Of a stretch of DNA of 64,000 nucleotides, positions 47,001 through 53,455 are shown piece by piece (positions within the stretch are counted from its first letter, which is position 1; the number at the start of each line of letters is the position of its first letter). The translations under genes were made by a program, and so were the position numbers. The notes below the pieces were generated by a model. It had not been told where the DNA came from and did not search any database. It worked only from the letters and a program-made list of their open reading frames with translations. Origin of the DNA: Arion vulgaris (lineage: Eukaryota > Mollusca > Gastropoda > Stylommatophora > Arionidae); assembly GCA_020796225.1 (NCBI GenBank), contig CM036756.1, positions 54,466,616-54,530,615 on the forward strand. Direction: 5' to 3'.

Positions 47001-50000
47001 AATGAATGTTCTATATAGTCAATTCTGAAATGAATGTTCTATATAGTCAATTCTGAAATGAATGTTCTATATAGTCAATTCTGAAATGAATGTTCTATAT
47101 AGTCAATTCTGAAATGAATGTTCTATATAGTCAATTCTGAAATGAATGTTCTATATAGTCAATTCTGAAATGAATGTTCTATATAGTCAATTCTGAAATG
47201 AATGTTCTATATAGTCAATTCTGAAATGAATGTTCTATATAGTCAATTCTGAAATGAATGTTCTATATAGTCAATTCTGAAATGAATGTTCTATATAGTC
47301 AATTCTGAAATGAATGTTCTATATAGTCAATTCTGAAATGAATGTTCTATATAGTCAATTCTGAAATGAATGTTCTATATAGTCAATTCTGAAATGAATG
47401 TTCTATATAGTCAATTCTGAAATGAATGTTCTATATAGTCAATTCTGAAATGAATGTTCTATATAGTCAATTCTGAAATGAATGTTCTATATAGTCAATT
47501 CTGAAATGAATGTTCTATATAGTCAATTCTGAAATGAATGTTCTATATAGTCAATTCTGAAATGAATGTTCTATATAGTCAATTCTGAAATGAATGTTCT
47601 ATATAGTCAATTCTGAAATGAATGTTCTATATTGTCAATTCTGAAATGAATGTTCTATATAGTCAATTCTGAAATGAATGTTCTATATAGTCAATTCTGA
47701 AATGAATGTTCTATATAGTCAATTCTGAAATGAATGTTCTATATAGTCAATTCTGAAATGAATGTTCTATATAGTCAATTCTGAAATGAATGTTCTATAT
47801 AGTCAATTCTGAAATGAATGTTCTATATAGTCAATTCTGAAATGAATGTTCTATATAGTCAATTCTGAAATGAATGTTCTATATAGTCAATTCTGAAATG
47901 AATGTTCTATATAGTCAATTCTGAAATGAATGTTCTATCTATATGGTCTTTCTGAAAAGATAATTATATTGATTAAGGATTACAGTTCATTCACTGCATT
48001 CTGACAGGTCCATAGATTCTCGACCTCCTCTTCATTAGAAACATGATGATCAACTATTCTATGTTGATTAATCAAATGTCTTATGCCCATAACAAAGTGC
48101 TCATGCCTGAACTTCAGTTTCACTCATTTCATTGGCTGACTGTGAATTTGCTCATACATATTGGGACCTCGCGTGTCAGGTTCGGCATGCCGCTGAGACC
48201 TTACTGTGTAAGAAAGAGATCAGAGACACATGGTTCTATGAAGTGCAATGATGATGGTCCTATTAATCAATCATTCATCATCATTAATCCTTTCCGCTCC
48301 TCATGGAGTATAGGGCCTCAACAGTTGTTCGCCACTCTTCTCGGTCTCTGGCTGTTCCTTTTATGGTCTCCCTGGTCAATTGAGCACTCTTCAGCTCCTC
48401 AGTAAGACCTCGTCTCCAAGTCTGCTTAGGGCGTCCTCTTTTCGTTTTCCTGCGGGTTCCACACGAGCACCTGTCTAGTGACATTTCGACTGTGTCTTCC
48501 GCAAGGTATGGTCTATCCATCGCCATCTTCTCCTCTTGACCTGTGTCATCATAGGTTCCTGCCCTATTCTTATCCACAGATCCATGTTTGTAACTCTATC
48601 ATACCATCTCAATCTGAGAATCCGGCGCAAACATCCGTTGACAAAGGTCTGGATCTTATTTGTATTTGCCCTAGTGACTCGCCAAGTTTCCGAGCCATAC
48701 AACAACACCAACTTCACATTTGAGCTGAAAATCCTGAGCTTTGTTTTCATGGAGATGGCAGCGGACTTCCACACCATGTGCAGGATCGCAAAGGCCTGTC
48801 GGCCCTTCCTAATCCTAGCATTAATGTCCTCGTCTGTACCTCCTGATCTGCTGATCTTACTTCCAAGGTAAACAAATTCATCCACATCTTCTATGTCCCT
48901 TCCCTCAATCAGTATTGGATCTTGCTGTATGTTGTTGCTACGCATTACTTTAGTCTTCTCTTGACTGATTTTAAGACCGACTCGTTGTGCCGTTTGTGTC
49001 AGAGCATCCACTTTTTCCTGCATGTCTTGTAGTCTGTCGAAAGCCAGGCGAGATCGTCCGTAAAGTCCAGGTCTTCTAGCTTTGACATAAGTGTCCACTG
49101 TATGCCTTTTCCAGACCTGGCGTAGGCTGTGCGTGTGACCCAATCAAGTAGCACCAAGAAGAGGAGGGGGACAGCAGGCATCCCTGTCTAACACCAGTAG
49201 TGACCTGGAACTCCTCTGATAGTCTTCCATCATGAATAACCTGGCAGGCAAACCCCTCATACAGTTGCCTGATGATGTCGACAGTCTTCTCCGGCACCCC
49301 ATAGTTTCTTAGGATCCCCACATTGATTTCCTATCTATGCTGTCAAATGCCTTCTCAAAATCAACAAAGCACACGTAGAGCGGAGCCTGCCACTCCATTG
49401 TTTGTTCCACTATGATTCTTAAGGTGGCTATCTGGTCATTGCAAGATCTATCTTTCCGGAATCCAGCCTGTTCGTCCCTAAGCCTCTGGTCTATAGCGTC
49501 TTTCATCCTGTCCAGAATAACCCTAAGTGAGGACTTTGCTGGGAATGGAGAGCAGCATGATCCCTCTCCACTTGTCACAATTTGACAAATTGCCATTCTT
49601 TGGCAGTTTCACGAGGAGAATCATTCATACATATGTTCAAAATTATTTTTTCAATCTGCTTCTCTCATTGCATTGATGATATCCGCGCTGTCCATTTCCC
49701 ATCCTCCTCTGACCACAGCTATATTAGCCGGATGATCTACTTGATTGTTAGCTTGCACATCCGTATGTCCAGATACAAAAATACAAACTAGGTGGGCCAT
49801 TCAGGATTTGCTCAACGCATCAAGACATTTATGTCTTATATAACCAGTCTGTATTCTCGTGAATATATTAATTGAGTTCCTCAGTTTACATGCATGTGTG
49901 AACTCTTGGATACTTGACCAATTCAATGCTACAATTGCCACCATGATCTCAATTGTAAAACTACAGGTGTGAATACTTTGTTAACAGTGCAAGACAATTG

Positions 50001-52312
50001 ATTAATCAACAAAAATCAGCCAAGTTGTGTTGGAGAGGAAAATGAAGTGCATATTAGCTCATCTGAAGTACTGTGGTGATAAACCTTGCTATCCACTAAT
50101 CTATGAATATCTATATATATATGATCAAGTAGCATGTCCCTTGCGGAACGTTGCATTCATCACAGCCATCCTGAAAAGCTCTCTGTCTCTTGCAAGTTCT
50201 CCGGCCTCTTCTAGCATCATGTTATGGTCCACGATTTGCATCCATATGTTGCCACAGGAAATATGTATTTTCTCAGAAAACTTACTTTTGTTTCTTTGCT
50301 AATATATTATATATTTCATCATGCACAAAAGCACATAAGGAGGAGACAACAAACTTCCACTTAATTTGATCTGTCTTATGCATGTCTTTTAAGCTCTACT
50401 TCAAAAGTTGCCTCCATCCCCTAGACCTCCCTTATTTCTGCTGTGACCACTGCAATGCATGTCTTGACTACCTTTTTTTTTCCTCACCCTGAGAACATAT
50501 CCAATCCATCACCTGTTTTGTATCTCTTTATTAATGTCTTCTTGACCAGTTAGTTTTTGCTTATCCTCTTAGGTATACCCAAGTATTCTTTAAGAAGTCA
50601 TCCCTTGAACCGTTTTAACATTCTATTTTCGTATCTCTTTTTCAATTCTCAGATCCTTAGAGGTGAACTGTCCTAAGACTTGTTTTGTACATCTTAGGCT
50701 GTGTCTATATGCCATAAATATTAGATCTCCAGGTGTTGTGAAGTCTGCTATAGAATGCATTTGAACCATCCAATTCTTTATTTAATTGCGACTATAATAT
50801 TCCTACCTGAAGAAACAGTACTGCCCAAGTAGTTAAAATCTTTTACTATCTCTAGATAAATATTCTTTGTTGCTCTCGTCTTTGACTATATCACCATTAC
50901 TTTTGTTTTTATTTGCTTTGATCCTCAATCCAATCAGTTCTGCTATTTTATTGATCCTGCCGGTCTTTAGATGTTCTTTGCTTTGGCACATACATCATCC
51001 CTTAGGTGGTCTCTGTGGCTGAATGGTTAAGCCCTTTGCCTTGTGAGTCGAAGGTCGTGGGTTCGAATCCGGACCTCGCCGTTCTGTTCACAAGTGCAGT
51101 TTTTCAGAGACCCTAGGATTGTTACTGGAGCTACGAGTTCGTGGCTTTGTGCAATACTCTTGGCAGGTGGCTTGCCATTTCTGCAGATAGGGACCGAGCC
51201 ATATGGGGTAAAATCTGGTGCAGTGAAGTCAATCCTTTGGCTTTAAAACCCTTTATACATCATCCGCAAAGTCTAAGTTTCTAGATGCTCCAGGAGATTC
51301 CACTGTAGTTCTGTAGAGTGTTATTTGTTGCCTTGTTCATGACTTATTCCATCACAATCAGAAATAGAAATGGTCACAAGATGCACCTCCGTAGTACTCC
51401 TGATGTTCTTTTTCTTCTTCTCTTAACTCCCCTTGAAGCAAAAGGCATCAACAAATTTCCTCCCGCCAGATCTGCCTTGAGCAAGCCAGATTAGTTCATT
51501 CCAGGTCTTTCCAGCCTCTTCTCTTTCTCCATGTCTACAGTTTGTCTCAGTGTCTCTAGATCACCCCCTAGCTCTCTTGCTTCACATATTCCATTTAAAA
51601 GCCACATTTGTGTAAAGAATAGAACCACTGTTACCTGCCACGCATGTCGTAGAGGCGACTAAGGAGGTTTTGCTGAAATCGGATGCACGTGTCCTAAACA
51701 TGTAGAAGTCTGCGTTTAGGGGCCTACCAAACCAATGTGCAACGTATACACATTCTTGGCAAAGATCAAACATATCTCAAAGAGTGATTAAAATTAGTTG
51801 TAAAGACAACGCAAAGAAGAAGAAGCCACATGTGTCTGGTTTTCTGCATTCTGAAGATATGTCCCAACCACTTCCATCTACTACTTTTTTTCTTCTTGTT
51901 TTATATTGTTGATGCATGTGCTCCGGATGATCTCAGTATTTGGTATTCTCTGGACCCCTGATGTTACTTGGAAGTATTCGGTCTCTATGGGTCTGGTTTG
52001 AACTTTGCACTTGTATTTGAAATGGATGCTTTTTATGGTCTGTTCGAAAACACTAGTTATTAAGCTGAATTACTTATTTCATTTTCATTTATACTGTTTT
52101 TATACTTATACTACATAGGGGTAGAGTGAATGCATTGAAAGATTCAGCTTTATAATTTTCCATATCACTGTTGAATTTTGCTAATTTTTCAACAGCATCA
52201 GCTTCTTGCAGGAAATGCTATGGAATTCCTTGGTCTTAACCGCAGCAACTACATGCCGGCCTTAGCAGAAGGGGGAGATGGAATTGCAAATAAGTCCAAA
52301 AAAGCCAGTTAA
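29014..52312 (+). CDS. ACMSD: ACMSD, 2-amino-3-carboxymuconate-6-semialdehyde decarboxylase, 10 exons
   Basis: A zinc enzyme of the amidohydrolase superfamily that decarboxylates ACMS to 2-aminomuconate semialdehyde, limiting quinolinate and NAD synthesis in the kynurenine pathway. Exons: 29014-29070, 33253-33393, 34015-34064, 34964-35123, 38768-38844, 40858-40951, 42089-42184, 44373-44545, 45992-46090, 52196-52312. All introns are GT-AG with matching phases. Family residues, numbered with exon 2 in frame, are the zinc ligands His6, His8, His174 and Asp291, catalytic His224, and substrate-binding Arg47 and Arg235. The product would be 354 residues against 336 in human, the excess being a C-terminal tail. 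The start is supported by A at -3 and an in-frame TAA at 28984. Odd: one base is missing in the A-run at 33336-33339, so as written translation stops after 77 residues at the TAA at 34048. Confidence 0.95.
29755..30005 (-). repeat. SINE-B, subfamily 1 (ACMSD intron 1)
   Basis: Minus-orientation copy with CCACTCTGTGTGATTTGTAT, CTACAAGTAGGCCAGCACAT and the CGCCTCTTACGACATGC core. It lies directly against the LINE fragment that follows. Confidence 0.8.
30006..30525 (+). mobile_element. I-like LINE fragment (ACMSD intron 1)
   Basis: The + strand reads GWENERVERLADMATVGRK, the end of the RNase H domain, then RRIVNEHITGVSS. The C-terminal segment occurs twice (about 30130-30290 and 30345-30525), indicating a partial internal duplication. 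It ends in ACTAAAACTAAAA. It matches the family at 46061-46870. Confidence 0.7.
30600..30862 (+). repeat. SINE-B, subfamily 1, sense copy (ACMSD intron 1)
   Basis: The plus-oriented copy, showing that the family ends 3' in (AAG)n (GAAGAAGAAGAAG at 30850-30862). It carries GGCATGTCATAAGAGGCGACT, with one change in the core. Confidence 0.8.
30866..30905 (+). repeat. Stray 35-bp satellite unit
   Basis: TGTTTAAGTCTTCAGTTATTACTACTACTAACTAC matches the unit of the array at 22961-25777 with few changes. It sits just after the 3' end of a SINE-B. A single unit 5 kb from the array suggests either the ancestral locus or a captured copy. Confidence 0.6.
31115..31495 (-). mobile_element. RTE-like LINE fragment (ACMSD intron 1)
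   Basis: Same family as 11470-12010 and 41600-41990 (shared ACCAGTTGATGAATGTTTG, complement of the LQTFIN codons). It holds a single copy of the segment that is tandemly repeated at 11479-11630. Confidence 0.7.
31496..32196. other. ACMSD intron 1 sequence without a recognised feature
   Basis: AT-rich intronic sequence. I see nothing I can support. Confidence 0.45.
32197..32374. mobile_element. hAT-like MITE, 162 bp (ACMSD intron 1)
   Basis: The element 32205-32366 is flanked by exact 8-bp AATGCAAG duplications (32197-32204 and 32367-32374). Its ends CAGGCGGCTCATC and (complement) CAGTGGCAGCCCATGG form imperfect terminal inverted repeats. The 8-bp target site points to hAT. It is non-coding. 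Confidence 0.8.
32375..32914. other. ACMSD intron 1 sequence without a recognised feature
   Basis: No supported feature. Short minus-strand frames have no motifs. Confidence 0.4.
32915..33145 (+). repeat. SINE-D, uninterrupted copy (ACMSD intron 1)
   Basis: tRNA-like head TTGTAGCTTAAGCGGTAGTG, a degenerate box B, then CAGAAAGCAATGACAAACTA and AAAATCGACGGCCTGTTTAC. It aligns end to end with the split copy 18363-18397 plus 20782-21010. Confidence 0.8.
33253..33393 (+). CDS. ACMSD: ACMSD exon 2, with one-base frameshift
   Basis: The acceptor TTTCTAG and phase 0 entry give RYGYGGWIQLHHHCAG and on to QLFR, whose Arg is the substrate-binding Arg47. Immediately after, the family sequence continues only in another frame (KIEDNSWSPEARLKEMD). 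The two frames meet at AAAA 33336-33339, where a fifth A would restore the frame. The donor GTATAG in phase 1 fits exon 3 only in the second frame. Confidence 0.92.
33410..33735 (-). mobile_element. RTE-like LINE fragment (ACMSD intron 2)
   Basis: Matches 1888-2195 in order and orientation. It begins only about 20 bases after the exon 2 donor. Confidence 0.6.
34015..34064 (+). CDS. ACMSD: ACMSD exon 3
   Basis: Completes a split Gly and encodes VDVQVLSTVPVMFGYW, a strongly conserved family strand (ALSTVPVMFSYW in human). Acceptor TTTTCAG, donor GTAAGC, exit phase 0. Confidence 0.95.
34200..34835 (-). mobile_element. RTE-C LINE fragment (ACMSD intron 3)
   Basis: The minus-strand frame 34436-34705 reads ENYICAFEYKCYRGVLCIPF and LKYCGHIKWHDELEKT, collinear with 26501-26719. 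The 3' end has TCATCATCATCCAATAGCTT at 34206-34225. A 50-base insertion near 34390-34440 separates the two parts. Confidence 0.75.
34964..35123 (+). CDS. ACMSD: ACMSD exon 4
   Basis: Encodes 53 residues from AEPKDTLDLCEILNNH, including the hallmark FVGLGTLPMQAPELAVKEL. Acceptor TTTGTAG, donor GTAAGT, exit phase 1. Confidence 0.95.
35515..35660 (-). repeat. SINE-A, 3' part (ACMSD intron 4)
   Basis: The complement contains CGTTGCCGAAGCTATGGAGC and AGCAGGTGG, as in SINE-A. It lacks the tRNA-like head and is joined to repeat H. Confidence 0.6.
35665..35800 (-). repeat. Repeat H (ACMSD intron 4), copy 1
   Basis: Matches 36715-36835 through ATGCTACAGTGTAACTC (complement) and ACATCTGTA. The class is unknown. 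It may be an alternative head of a SINE, since SINE-A body follows on the minus strand. Confidence 0.5.
35900..36550. other. ACMSD intron 4 sequence without a recognised feature
   Basis: A 119-codon frame at 36079-36438 has no motif and no flanking splice structure I can defend. Confidence 0.4.
36570..36835 (-). repeat. SINE-B2-like segment joined to repeat H (ACMSD intron 4)
   Basis: 36570-36715 resembles the SINE-B subfamily 2 terminal block (TTGCGTTCGTTCTTATCAAC, and GACAGGCACATCCAAATTTC). 36715-36835 is repeat H, copy 2. Confidence 0.5.
36890..37570 (-). pseudogene. I/Jockey-type LINE 3' part (ACMSD intron 4)
   Basis: The minus strand encodes an RNase H end and C-terminal tail: HCNIRGNDEADRLAKTGGRL, then SYEEAKTTIGWRYREKWSKT, and at about 36990 MTAEHLMQDCPLLAGL, the Cys/His-containing tail typical of this group. 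Several frameshifts. It is a different family from 4489-4743. Confidence 0.8.
37685..37985 (+). mobile_element. LINE 3' end, sense (ACMSD intron 4)
   Basis: Reads GKRHQGRPLLRYKDVCKASM, then degrades. Two collinear relatives lie at 40110-40385 and 57990-58215, all ending in AAAAAGCCATATATAT-like tails. Confidence 0.75.
38195..38315 (-). repeat. Repeat G, minus copy (ACMSD intron 4)
   Basis: The complement carries the ordered blocks TCTGATATAACCAATAAAAG and CAGCTTAAAGAGGCTTTAAT, as in 27255-27395. Confidence 0.65.
38768..38844 (+). CDS. ACMSD: ACMSD exon 5
   Basis: Completes a split Gly and encodes FPGVQIGSHVNDWNLDAPEL and five more residues (human FPGVQIGTHVNEWDL). Acceptor TTCCAG, donor GTAAGT, exit phase 0. 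Confidence 0.95.
39075..39260 (+). mobile_element. LINE fragment (ACMSD intron 5)
   Basis: Reads LPSINTTLMKFQIHWAGHIV and on to KRLLYGEIKKGKCSQGG, the GHV-x-R block of the LINE-E type seen at 13560-13700. Confidence 0.7.
39500..39760 (-). repeat. SINE-B, subfamily 1 (ACMSD intron 5)
   Basis: Minus copy with CTACAAGTAGGCCAGCACAT and CGCCTCTTATGACATGCC (one change in the core). Confidence 0.8.
39950..40385 (+). mobile_element. LINE 3' part, sense (ACMSD intron 5)
   Basis: Reads WYDKITNSEVLQHANLSS and LRRLRWLGHVRRMDNSSIP-type sequence, then RYKDACKTS at 40150. It joins the GHV block to the RYKDVC tail seen alone at 37685 and 57990, so these belong to one family. Confidence 0.75.
40386..40857. 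other. ACMSD intron 5 sequence without a recognised feature
   Basis: AT-rich, Phe/Leu-coding low-complexity sequence leading to the exon 6 acceptor. Confidence 0.45.
40858..40951 (+). CDS. ACMSD: ACMSD exon 6
   Basis: Encodes AAEEHNCAIFVHPWDM onward to KYWLPWLV. His174 in FVHPWDM is a zinc ligand. Acceptor ATACAG, weak donor GTTTGT, exit phase 1 (split Gly194). Confidence 0.95.
41600..41990 (-). mobile_element. RTE-like LINE 3' part (ACMSD intron 6)
   Basis: The complement reads LQTFIN then WYDKTTKWELWDRVGQQ and GRRWRWIRHTLRRPSDSITR, followed by a GGRSWKQNARKW region and LCLPRGEEEE. These are the classic C-terminal blocks of an RTE-like ORF. Stops are present. Confidence 0.8.
42089..42184 (+). 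CDS. ACMSD: ACMSD exon 7
   Basis: Encodes MPSETAVSICSMLFGGVLER and on to FPKLKVCFAHG. His224 corresponds to the catalytic His in the family. The acceptor is TTTTTAAG rather than the commoner CAG; the donor is GTAAAT. Exit phase 1. Confidence 0.95.
42185..43129. other. ACMSD intron 7 sequence without a recognised feature
   Basis: Strongly AT-rich. No coding or repeat signal recognised. Confidence 0.45.
43160..43425. repeat. Direct duplication with palindrome (ACMSD intron 7)
   Basis: About 95 bases (GGGTTTGTGAACTGTTCACA onward to CATATTTTATATGAATT) occur at 43165-43262 and again at 43330-43425. Each copy holds TTTGTGA-N-CTGTTCACAAAC, a near-perfect inverted repeat. Confidence 0.8.
43600..43870 (+). 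mobile_element. LINE tail with C2H2 finger, tRNA-like 5' part (ACMSD intron 7)
   Basis: 43750-43825 encodes IRCPHCTRTFQARIRLTSHL then RTHRQT, a well-formed C2H2 finger (Cys-x2-Cys-x12-His-x3-His) like that at 13282-13345. A CATCATCACCCATGATGG tail follows. Upstream, GGGGGTTTGAATCC at 43659 resembles a tRNA box B. Confidence 0.65.
43900..44105 (-). repeat. Dispersed repeat, single-copy cognate of the 78-bp satellite
   Basis: The complement runs GTCCTCCCTAGAAAG, CTACAACACAAAACTG, CATTCAAAACTACATGGCAC and GAGATTAGCTCCAG, in the same order as 7285-7360, where the last part became the start of the 78-bp unit. Confidence 0.7.
44373..44545 (+). CDS. ACMSD: ACMSD exon 8
   Basis: Encodes GSFPFTVGRIEHGFNVRPDL through YLGTIYTDSLVHD to VNVIGE (57 residues). 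Arg235 in TVGR is the residue donated to the neighbouring subunit's active site in the family dimer. Acceptor TTAG, donor GTGAGA. Confidence 0.95.
44546..45425. other. ACMSD intron 8 sequence without a recognised feature
   Basis: No supported feature apart from an internal near-repeat of TTTATTGCTGTRAATTTCTG at about 44840. Confidence 0.4.
45430..45945 (-). pseudogene. RTE-B LINE 3' part (ACMSD intron 8)
   Basis: The minus-strand frame 45646-45933 reads LTILTYGCESWTMNTQIEKS, MWFYRKMMKIPWTAKMTNVE and LVINIRKRQS, then degraded sequence to the 3' end TCATCATCATCATCAGGTAC at 45431. The best-preserved example of this family in the window. Confidence 0.85.
45992..46090 (+). CDS. ACMSD: ACMSD exon 9
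   Basis: Encodes NRIVLGSDYPFPLGEHCPGK and 13 more residues. Asp291 in GSDYPFPLG is a zinc ligand. Acceptor TTCAG, donor GTAAAT, exit phase 0. Confidence 0.95.
46095..46870 (-). pseudogene. I-like LINE RNase H and C-terminal part (ACMSD intron 9)
   Basis: The minus-strand frame 46360-46860 encodes an RNase H domain: IIYTDGSVIRHVRSSWAF (catalytic Asp), MEIMAVTKAMIWL (Glu), LSDSMSMLRKI (Asp) and FVPGHAGVRGM. After a frameshift at about 46425, 46061-46426 continues VDRLEGKAAVQ and RCGVARQERYAGRQRRIVNQ. It begins four bases after the exon 9 donor. Confidence 0.85.
46921..47942 (+). repeat. 28-bp satellite array, about 36 copies (ACMSD intron 9)
   Basis: Unit ATTCTGAAATGAATGTTCTA plus TATAGTCA. 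Almost every unit is identical; a TATTGTCA variant lies near 47630 and edge units read TATGGTC. The half TTCTATATAG is nearly self-complementary. The array lies wholly inside an intron of a host gene. Confidence 0.97.
47943..48280. other. ACMSD intron 9 sequence without a recognised feature
   Basis: Unassigned spacer between the satellite and an RTE-like LINE. Confidence 0.4.
48284..49640 (-). pseudogene. RTE-like LINE, reverse transcriptase to 3' end (ACMSD intron 9)
   Basis: The longest LINE in the window. On the minus strand, from 49622 down: KLPKNGNLSNCD, LRDEQAGFRKDRSCNDQIAT and YVCFVDFEKAFDSIDRKSMW (palm Asp), then VTTGVRQGCLLSPS and LEDLDFTDDLAWLS (the F-x-DD catalytic box), LKISQEKTKVMRSNN, VDEFVYLGSKIS, LLYGSETWRVT, WRWIDHTLRK, and finally RGRPKQTWRRGLTEELKSAQ. 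Frameshifts near 49310, 49170 and 48480 split it. Endonuclease and 5' end are missing. Confidence 0.9.
49641..50135. other. ACMSD intron 9 sequence, weak LINE traces
   Basis: 49670-49790 may be a decayed I-like RNase H segment on the minus strand; otherwise nothing supported. Confidence 0.35.
50140..51000 (-). mobile_element. LINE fragment, right-hand part split by SINE-A
   Basis: The complement near 50900-51000 reads AELIGLRIKANKNKSNGDIV, the block following the catalytic box of LINE reverse transcriptases. 50155-50290 resembles the C-terminal YGCE region. The element continues at 51266 beyond SINE-A. Confidence 0.7.
50991..51000 (+). repeat. Target-site duplication, left copy (SINE-A)
   Basis: TACATCATCC, repeated exactly at 51256-51265. 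Confidence 0.85.
51001..51255 (+). mobile_element. SINE-A, full-length with target-site duplications
   Basis: Full-length 255-bp reference copy. Head GTGGCTGAATGGTTAAG (box A) and GGTTCGAATCC (box B, 51061-51071) give a tRNA-like Pol III promoter. The body contains GGCAGGTGGCTTGCCATTTC and the end is TTTAAAACCCTTTA. Exact 10-bp TACATCATCC duplications flank it. It is inserted in a LINE just downstream of the codons for its catalytic FADD box. Confidence 0.9.
51256..51265 (+). repeat. Target-site duplication, right copy (SINE-A)
   Basis: Exact copy of 50991-51000. Confidence 0.85.
51266..51405 (-). mobile_element. LINE fragment, left of the SINE-A insertion
   Basis: The complement reads LSPFLFLIVMEQVMNKATNN-like sequence, then LDFADDV, the reverse transcriptase catalytic box, which is interrupted by SINE-A a few codons later. 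Joins to 50140-51000. Confidence 0.7.
51406..51598 (-). mobile_element. LINE 3' end, part 1 (split by SINE-B2)
   Basis: The complement reads WNELIWLAQGRSGGRKFVDA and a short Gly-Ser tail, the C-terminal block of an RTE-like ORF. It continues at 51832. Confidence 0.6.
51599..51831 (+). mobile_element. SINE-B, subfamily 2, with target-site duplications
   Basis: The element 51608-51822 has AAGCCACAT at both ends (51599-51607 and 51823-51831). It carries CGCATGTCGTAGAGGCGACT (core, one base lost), CCAATGTGCAACGTATACAC and a 3' GAAGAAG run. It is inserted in a LINE remnant. Confidence 0.8.
51832..52080 (-). mobile_element. LINE 3' part 2 (right of SINE-B2)
   Basis: Upstream continuation of the LINE at 51406-51598, recognisable only weakly on the minus strand. 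Confidence 0.4.
52196..52312 (+). CDS. ACMSD: ACMSD exon 10 and stop
   Basis: Encodes HQLLAGNAMEFLGLNR (human KAGNALAFLGLER) plus a tail ending in NKSKKAS, then TAA. The last 18 or so residues go beyond the human C-terminus. Intron 9, of 6.1 kb, precedes it. Confidence 0.93.
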   Translation, partial: HQLLAGNAMEFLGLNRSNYMPALAEGGDGIANKSKKAS

Positions 52313-53100
52313 CATGTCTCTTATTGGTTTATTTCAGAAGCTGTTATGTATGTTGTATAATAATAAGAATACTATAATGTACCTTTAATTATGAAGACCT
52401 ATCCTGATTTCCCATTATGCAGTACAGAGCCATTAGTTTACAAAACATTGTGATGTTGTTTCTCAACAATAATAGTTATTAGATTATAATTCACTACCAA
52501 TAACTTGTTATAAGTGCATATCTTTAGCTCAGATGTAGATTCTATGTATTTACAATTTCGGAAGTTTCAAATTTTGTGCTGCTAAAGAAATTGATCGTCA
52601 CATAAAGGAGATAAAGCGGCGAAAAACTGTTTATGAAGCGCACACAAAAGCCTTTTACACTTATCCTAATACTGTGAAGCAAAAAGAATTAAAGAGGAAA
52701 GAAAGATAAATTTTATTATGGTTTTTTAAGTATTTATTGTAAAAAGGGTTTTCATATTAGTGAGATTCCTTTTGTTGCTTTAATGATATTCACTATTACA
52801 GAGAATATTGCATGAATTGTCAAACAAATTTGTTGATGTAGGAAACATGATCTTTTTTGTTGCTATTACATATTGTTATATTTTTACTTGATTCATTTGA
52901 AATGTGCATAACATGAGCTAGTACAGATACAAGTAACTTCAAATTAAACGTGTTCTCAGAAGTATTGTTCAGAATGTCAGCAGATTATCTTTAACATTTT
53001 GATAAATAAAATCAAAATTGTTCTTTTGTCAATCTAAACAATATTTGGTGATCTTTCCAGTATAACACAAAAATTAAATTAAGGATGTATAAGAACTGCG
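52313..53100 (+). other. ACMSD: ACMSD 3' flank, probable 3' UTR
   Basis: AT-rich sequence after the stop. Candidate poly(A) hexamers are ATTAAA at 52688 and AATAAA at 53005. No obvious repeat interrupts it. Confidence 0.4.
52539..52709 (+). other. Unassigned basic 56-codon open frame
   Basis: Open between TAG 52536 and TAA 52707, with no ATG near its start. It encodes a charged peptide, AAKEIDRHIKEIKRRKTVYE and on to TVKQKELKRKER. I do not recognise it. It could be the last exon of another transcript, a decayed gene or chance within the ACMSD 3' UTR. Confidence 0.25.
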
Positions 53101-53109
53101 TACTTTTGT

Positions 53110-53455
53110 ATGAATCTGATAGGTCACAAAGAGTGGTCAACGAGTGATTGTTCTAGAGCACCTGCGGAAGTGGCTCTCTGGACTATAATCACATGCCCAC
53201 TGGGATCAATAAGTGATGTTTTTAGAGCTCCAACCGCACTAGAAAAGAGAGAATATTGCAGTGATGACCAAAGAACTCTACCTGGATAGGAGTCTCTGCA
53301 GCACTAAGCACAGCACTACACGCCTGGAGCTGTTGGAGGTTTCTGAGTTTTCAAGAAAGCTCGGGTGCCCCGCGCCGCCCCCTCCATTGCACTTTAGGAA
53401 AAGAGTGAAAATTCAAAATTCCTGGGGTTAGGAAGAAGAAGAAGAAGAAGTATGG
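53110..53455 (+). repeat. SINE-like sequence with (AAG)n tail
   Basis: Begins with TCACAAAGAGTGGTCAACGAG, like the 3' part of SINE-B1, followed by about 250 unrelated, more GC-rich bases and a GAAGAAGAAGAAGAAG run at 53432-53448. May be a chimeric or unrelated family. Confidence 0.45.
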
